Positions 37,506 to 40,848 of a stretch of 40,848 nucleotides of DNA are shown here, one piece after another (the first letter of the stretch is position 1; the number at the start of each line of letters is the position of its first letter). The notes beneath the pieces were generated by a model, which was not told where the DNA came from, searched no databases, and worked only from the letters and a program-made list of their open reading frames with translations. Made by a program: the position numbers and the translations under genes. The DNA is taken from contig JAIXLE010000146.1 of NCBI GenBank assembly GCA_026931725.1, forward strand, positions 32,107 to 72,954. The letters are read 5' to 3'. Source of the stretch: Bacteroidales bacterium. Lineage in GTDB: Bacteria; Planctomycetota; Planctomycetia; Gemmatales; Gemmataceae.

Positions 37506-39173
37506 TCAAACGCATGTCGCTCGCAACCAAAATACGGGTAACGAGTTGAGTACGAGTTTAGGGGTGGTTCTGGTGTAAATAATTCCGGTTCGGCTGACCG
37601 TTCCTTTTTCACGCCGCACTTCCCGCCGAGTTACCGCTCCGACTGCGATCCAGTCTGTCCGATTCGCGTCTAGCACACGCTTGGGGGGCCACGCCGTTGA
37701 GCGGTGTCCCCCACACCACTTCAGACCAGTGTACCGGCTCCGGGTGTAAAGCCACCCGGAGAACAAGGCCATGCGTTCTGGCCCGCCGGGAGGCAGGTTC
37801 ATGGCCGAAAACGAGGCCGGTTTCGCACCGCAAAACGGGAAGGCGAAATCCGAGGTCGTGGCCCAGGTCGCCCGGATCGTCCACCGGGCCGGTTCCTCGG
37901 GGTGGCCGATCTCGCGGCAGGCGACCCGGTACGCACCCTCGAACAGCCGCTCGGCCGAGGCCAACTCGTCCGCCAGTGAGGCCGAGGTCGGACCGTCCGG
38001 TGTCAGTCGGCGTAACCCGGCGACGGCGTCCGCCCCGAACGCCCCGTCCAGAACTCCTCTCACGAACCGATACGCCGCCGCCCGCCGTCGGTACACCTCC
38101 GGCAGCGGTTCCACCGTCAGGGCCGAGTAGACATCGACCACCGTCTCGTCGATCCCCTTGATCCCGCCCAGCCGCAGCCGGGCGGCGTGAGTCTCCCGTG
38201 CCAACGCGAGCGACCCCTTGAACAGGTCCTCCAGCATCAGGCGGTAACGTGGTCCGGGCCGGATGCGGCCGCCCTCGGGAGTGTCGTTCGGTTCGAGCAG
38301 CGGTGCGAGCGACCACGTCACGTGGTCGTACCAGCCGGAATCGGCGGTCGGCCGGAGCGAGAGTTTCCCCGCCCGCACACGCCGCACCAGTTCGGCCATC
38401 AGGTCGAACCCCTCGGGCGGAGGACTCTCGGGGAACAGCCGTTCGACCAGGGTCACTTCGTGGGAGCGGGCGGCCGGCAGGATGGAGCGGTCGTGCCCGC
38501 GGGTCGTGTCGAGGAGGGTCGGCCGGTCGGGCGGGTTGGTGAGCCCCGCGGCGAGGCGGAGGAGTGTGAGGTACGCGGCACGAACGTCGGGGTCGCTGCC
38601 GACCGCACCGGCCAGGGCCGCGGCCGGCCCAGGGGGCAGCGGCGTCTGGAGGAGGCGGGTCTGGCGAAAGGTTTCCCGGAGCGGGTCGGACCAGGAGTAG
38701 AAGCCGAGCGGACGGGACCGGAGGGGGCTGGCGAGGAACCGCTCGACCGATCGCTCAGTGACCGGCCGGAGTGCGTCGGGGAGGTGTTGCGGGTCGCCCC
38801 CGACGGCGGCCGCCCCGGCCACCGCCGCGACCGCTTCCGGGTCGGGCGACGCGGCTTCGAGCAGGCGTTGGAGGACGGATCGTAACCAGGGGTCGCGGCC
38901 GGGGAGCCGTCCGACTCCCTGCCGGGCGGCGAGTTCGACCGCGGCGAGCAGACCGTCGTCGACCTGCTTCGCCTTGAACAGGAGGGTGGCCGCCGACACG
39001 AACCCGCCCGGGTCGGCCGGCGGGGTTGGGGCCAGTGGCTCTTCGGCGGGGTCGGACCAGTGCTCGGCGGCCTCGACCGACAGCACCTGTGGGCAGAGAT
39101 CGAGTCGGAGAACGCCGCCCTCGTACCGCACCTCGCGGAGGACGGCTTCCGCCGGAGCGTTTCGGTGGGGCAT
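37506..39173 (-). CDS. Unrecognised large protein with atypical C-terminus
   Basis: A 555-residue protein I do not recognise, Leu/Ala/Arg/Pro-rich and mostly helical, without a signal peptide or membrane span. The last ~110 residues (after about RWTIRATWATTSDF) change character: Arg, Thr, Trp, Ser and Cys become common and no helices can be read, as when a reading frame runs past its real end into other sequence. The ATG at 39173 is preceded by GAGG eight bases away; a GTG at 39212 extends it by 13 residues. It follows the HEAT gene, 51 bases after it, so the two form an operon. Confidence 0.6.
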   Translation of the reverse strand: MPHRNAPAEAVLREVRYEGGVLRLDLCPQVLSVEAAEHWSDPAEEPLAPTPPADPGGFVSAATLLFKAKQVDDGLLAAVELAARQGVGRLPGRDPWLRSVLQRLLEAASPDPEAVAAVAGAAAVGGDPQHLPDALRPVTERSVERFLASPLRSRPLGFYSWSDPLRETFRQTRLLQTPLPPGPAAALAGAVGSDPDVRAAYLTLLRLAAGLTNPPDRPTLLDTTRGHDRSILPAARSHEVTLVERLFPESPPPEGFDLMAELVRRVRAGKLSLRPTADSGWYDHVTWSLAPLLEPNDTPEGGRIRPGPRYRLMLEDLFKGSLALARETHAARLRLGGIKGIDETVVDVYSALTVEPLPEVYRRRAAAYRFVRGVLDGAFGADAVAGLRRLTPDGPTSASLADELASAERLFEGAYRVACREIGHPEEPARWTIRATWATTSDFAFPFCGAKPASFSAMNLPPGGPERMALFSGWLYTRSRYTGLKWCGGHRSTAWPPKRVLDANRTDWIAVGAVTRREVRREKGTVSRTGIIYTRTTPKLVLNSLPVFWLRATCV

Positions 39174-39224
39174 GACGTTCGCCTCGCCCGTCGTGTCGCG
39201 TTTCGGTCGCACCTCGCCTGCGGG

Positions 39225-40793
39225 CTACGACCGCTCGTGTCGCAATCGCATCTCGGAGCCTGAACTCACCGGCAGCCCGGCCCGCTCGACCGCCGCCCGG
39301 ACGTGGAGGTTGTCCACCCCGGCAAGATGCCCCGCTTCGGGTGATGGTAAGCTCAGGTCGGCTGCCGCGTCCAGCACCGCGATCTGGAGTGCCCAGGTGA
39401 CAGCCGGTGGTTCAGCCAGAAGGCCGAGCAGTTGACCGACCTCGTTCGCGGCCCCGAGCCGGGCGAGGTCATGAACCGCGGCGACCCGCAGGTTCTCCGG
39501 CCGGTCGCGGTCGAGGGCGATCGCGGCGAGCCGCGGAATCGCGTCGGTGGGTGCCGCATGGGCCACGAAGGTGCCGAGCGTCTCCCTCGCGTGGACGCCG
39601 AACACGTCCGGCCGGTGCAGGTGGTCCCACGCGACGGCGGCGATGCGGCGGTCCGCCGGGAGCAGGCCGAGCCGGTAGAACGCTGACTTCCGCACCCCGA
39701 AGTCCGGGTCGCCCGCGAGGGCCAAGAGCCCGCCCGCGTCCGCCCACTCCTGCAACGGCACCGCGGCCCGCTCGCGGACCAGCGGGTCGTCGTGGTTCAG
39801 GAGTACCGGGCGGAGCCGGGAACGGTCGGCCGCCGGGTACTGGTCCCACCCGTCGGCCCGCAGCGTTTCCTCGATCACCTTCGGGGAGGTGTCGGGGTCG
39901 GCGAGCAGGCGGAGCATTTCGGGCAGGATCGGCGGCCGGGTCTTCTGTGTGCTCGGCGGGACGTAGGGCTCCTCGACCGAGGGTGACAACTCCTCGGGCG
40001 TGAACGCCAACAGGTTCCAGACGGGAGCCAGCCAGCAGCGGACGCGGTCGGCCACCCGCGGGTTTCGGTCCAGCACCCCGAGCAGGCACCCGTGCCGGAT
40101 GTCGTCGAGGCTCCCGCGGGCTGCGTCGCGGACCCGGTCGGTCGGGTGGCTGAGCAGCCCGTGCAGGCAGCGGATGACCCGCGTGGTCGGGTAGTATTGC
40201 AGCGTCGCGACCGCCTCGGCGGCCACCTCCTCGACCGCGTCGCTGGCAGACGCGATCAGCTGTTTCTCGGCCATCACCGGCTCGTCCCAGAACAGGATCC
40301 TGGCCGCGGTTCCTCGCACCGCCGGGTCCGGATCGCCCAGTGCCGCGACCTTCAGCCGGAGGTCGGCCGGGCCGTCGAAGAAGAACGTCATCCGCCCCAG
40401 GGCGGTCACGCGGAGCGGGTGGGCGGGGTCGGCCGCCACCGCACGCACGATGTCGGGGCAGGCAGCCGCGTCCATCGACAGGAGTCCGTGCCTGCGGAGG
40501 ATCGCATCGCCGCCGTTCCACCACCGGCGGAGCGTGGCGTCGGGCCACTCGATGTCGAGGTACTGCATCCCGCGGAGGATCTCACCGGCGGCCTCGCGGG
40601 TCGCTGCCGGTCGCGAGCGGTCCGTCAGCAGCCGCTCCAGGATCGGAACGATGCGGCGGTCCGACACGGCCTGCATGGCCGACACGACCTCGTCACGTTC
40701 GTCGCCGGAGAGTTCGGGCGTGCCGAGCCGGTCCAGCAGGCGGAAGCTCCACCGGCGGTCGGCCGTTTCGGCGATCTCGGAGTAGGGGATCAC
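39225..40793 (-). CDS. HEAT-repeat protein
   Basis: A 522-residue, mostly helical protein made of HEAT-like repeats: ERLLTDRSRPAATREAAGEIL, LKVAALGDPDPAVRGTAARIL, LHGLLSHPTDRVRDAARGSL, ALAGDPDFGVRKSAFYRLG, AIALDRDRPENLRVAAVHDL. Such repeats bind proteins or, in some families, DNA; the partner is unknown. GTG start at 40793, with only a weak GAGAAAG box, so the true start is not certain. First gene of a two-gene operon with the unrecognised protein. High GC suits the accessory stretch. Confidence 0.75.
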   Translation of the reverse strand: MIPYSEIAETADRRWSFRLLDRLGTPELSGDERDEVVSAMQAVSDRRIVPILERLLTDRSRPAATREAAGEILRGMQYLDIEWPDATLRRWWNGGDAILRRHGLLSMDAAACPDIVRAVAADPAHPLRVTALGRMTFFFDGPADLRLKVAALGDPDPAVRGTAARILFWDEPVMAEKQLIASASDAVEEVAAEAVATLQYYPTTRVIRCLHGLLSHPTDRVRDAARGSLDDIRHGCLLGVLDRNPRVADRVRCWLAPVWNLLAFTPEELSPSVEEPYVPPSTQKTRPPILPEMLRLLADPDTSPKVIEETLRADGWDQYPAADRSRLRPVLLNHDDPLVRERAAVPLQEWADAGGLLALAGDPDFGVRKSAFYRLGLLPADRRIAAVAWDHLHRPDVFGVHARETLGTFVAHAAPTDAIPRLAAIALDRDRPENLRVAAVHDLARLGAANEVGQLLGLLAEPPAVTWALQIAVLDAAADLSLPSPEAGHLAGVDNLHVRAAVERAGLPVSSGSEMRLRHERS

Positions 40794-40848
40794 GGGACTT
40801 TCTCTGGCATCGACTTTTTTGGCGTTGAGAGTGGACAGTTGAGGGGTG

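Overview
The window reads as chromosomal DNA from a planctomycete, most likely a member or relative of the Gemmataceae. This rests on the mix of genes: a Uma2-family nuclease-like protein, a membrane-anchored Ser/Thr kinase with a beta-helix-like exterior, a Minf_1886-family protein, a secreted ceramidase-like protein with a LamG-like tail, and an unusually long SecE. Genus-level placement is inference only.

Layout. (1) 1-12.6 kb: housekeeping and lineage-specific genes: Uma2 protein, FHA/coiled-coil protein, thioredoxin, tRNA-Glu, a 1233-residue kinase, purine nucleoside phosphorylase, an LRR protein, then a co-directional run of a DRG-like GTPase, a PSP1/RicT protein, a Minf_1886 protein and a small membrane-anchored protein. 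(2) 12.65-32.2 kb: the translation/transcription superoperon: tRNA-Thr(TGT), tRNA-Tyr, tRNA-Gly, tRNA-Thr(GGT), tuf, tRNA-Trp, secE, nusG, rplK, rplA, rplJ, rplL, rpoB, rpoC, rpsL, rpsG, fusA. The tRNA-tuf-tRNA order matches the thrU-tyrU-glyT-thrT-tufB arrangement of enterobacteria. Between the genes there are clear RNA-level control signals: a tRNA promoter, a promoter with a hairpin before rplK, a hairpin before rplA, mutually exclusive stems before rplJ, and an attenuator-like region between rplL and rpoB. (3) 32.3-34.4 kb: secreted ceramidase-like protein. (4) 34.5-35.8 kb: an orphan CARF (CRISPR-associated Rossmann fold) protein facing the other way, coupled to a tiny upstream reading frame. 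(5) 36.1-40.8 kb: a more GC-rich accessory stretch with a small winged-helix protein divergent from an HUH-type replication protein, between them an inverted repeat enclosing a stem-loop, and then a two-gene operon of a HEAT-repeat protein and an unrecognised protein with an odd C-terminus.

The most unusual points are: a two-gene overlapping cassette (a ParB-motif protein and an unrecognised partner) inserted between rpoB and rpoC; the HUH Rep/winged-helix module with its origin-like structure; the CARF protein with an unrecognised C-terminal domain and no visible cas genes or CRISPR array; an EF-G in the str position that lacks the usual domain IV tip motif; a seven-span SecE; a tRNA-Trp with a damaged-looking acceptor/D-arm; and EF-Tu with a non-canonical switch I. 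All function calls are from reading protein and RNA sequence by eye; no database search was run.
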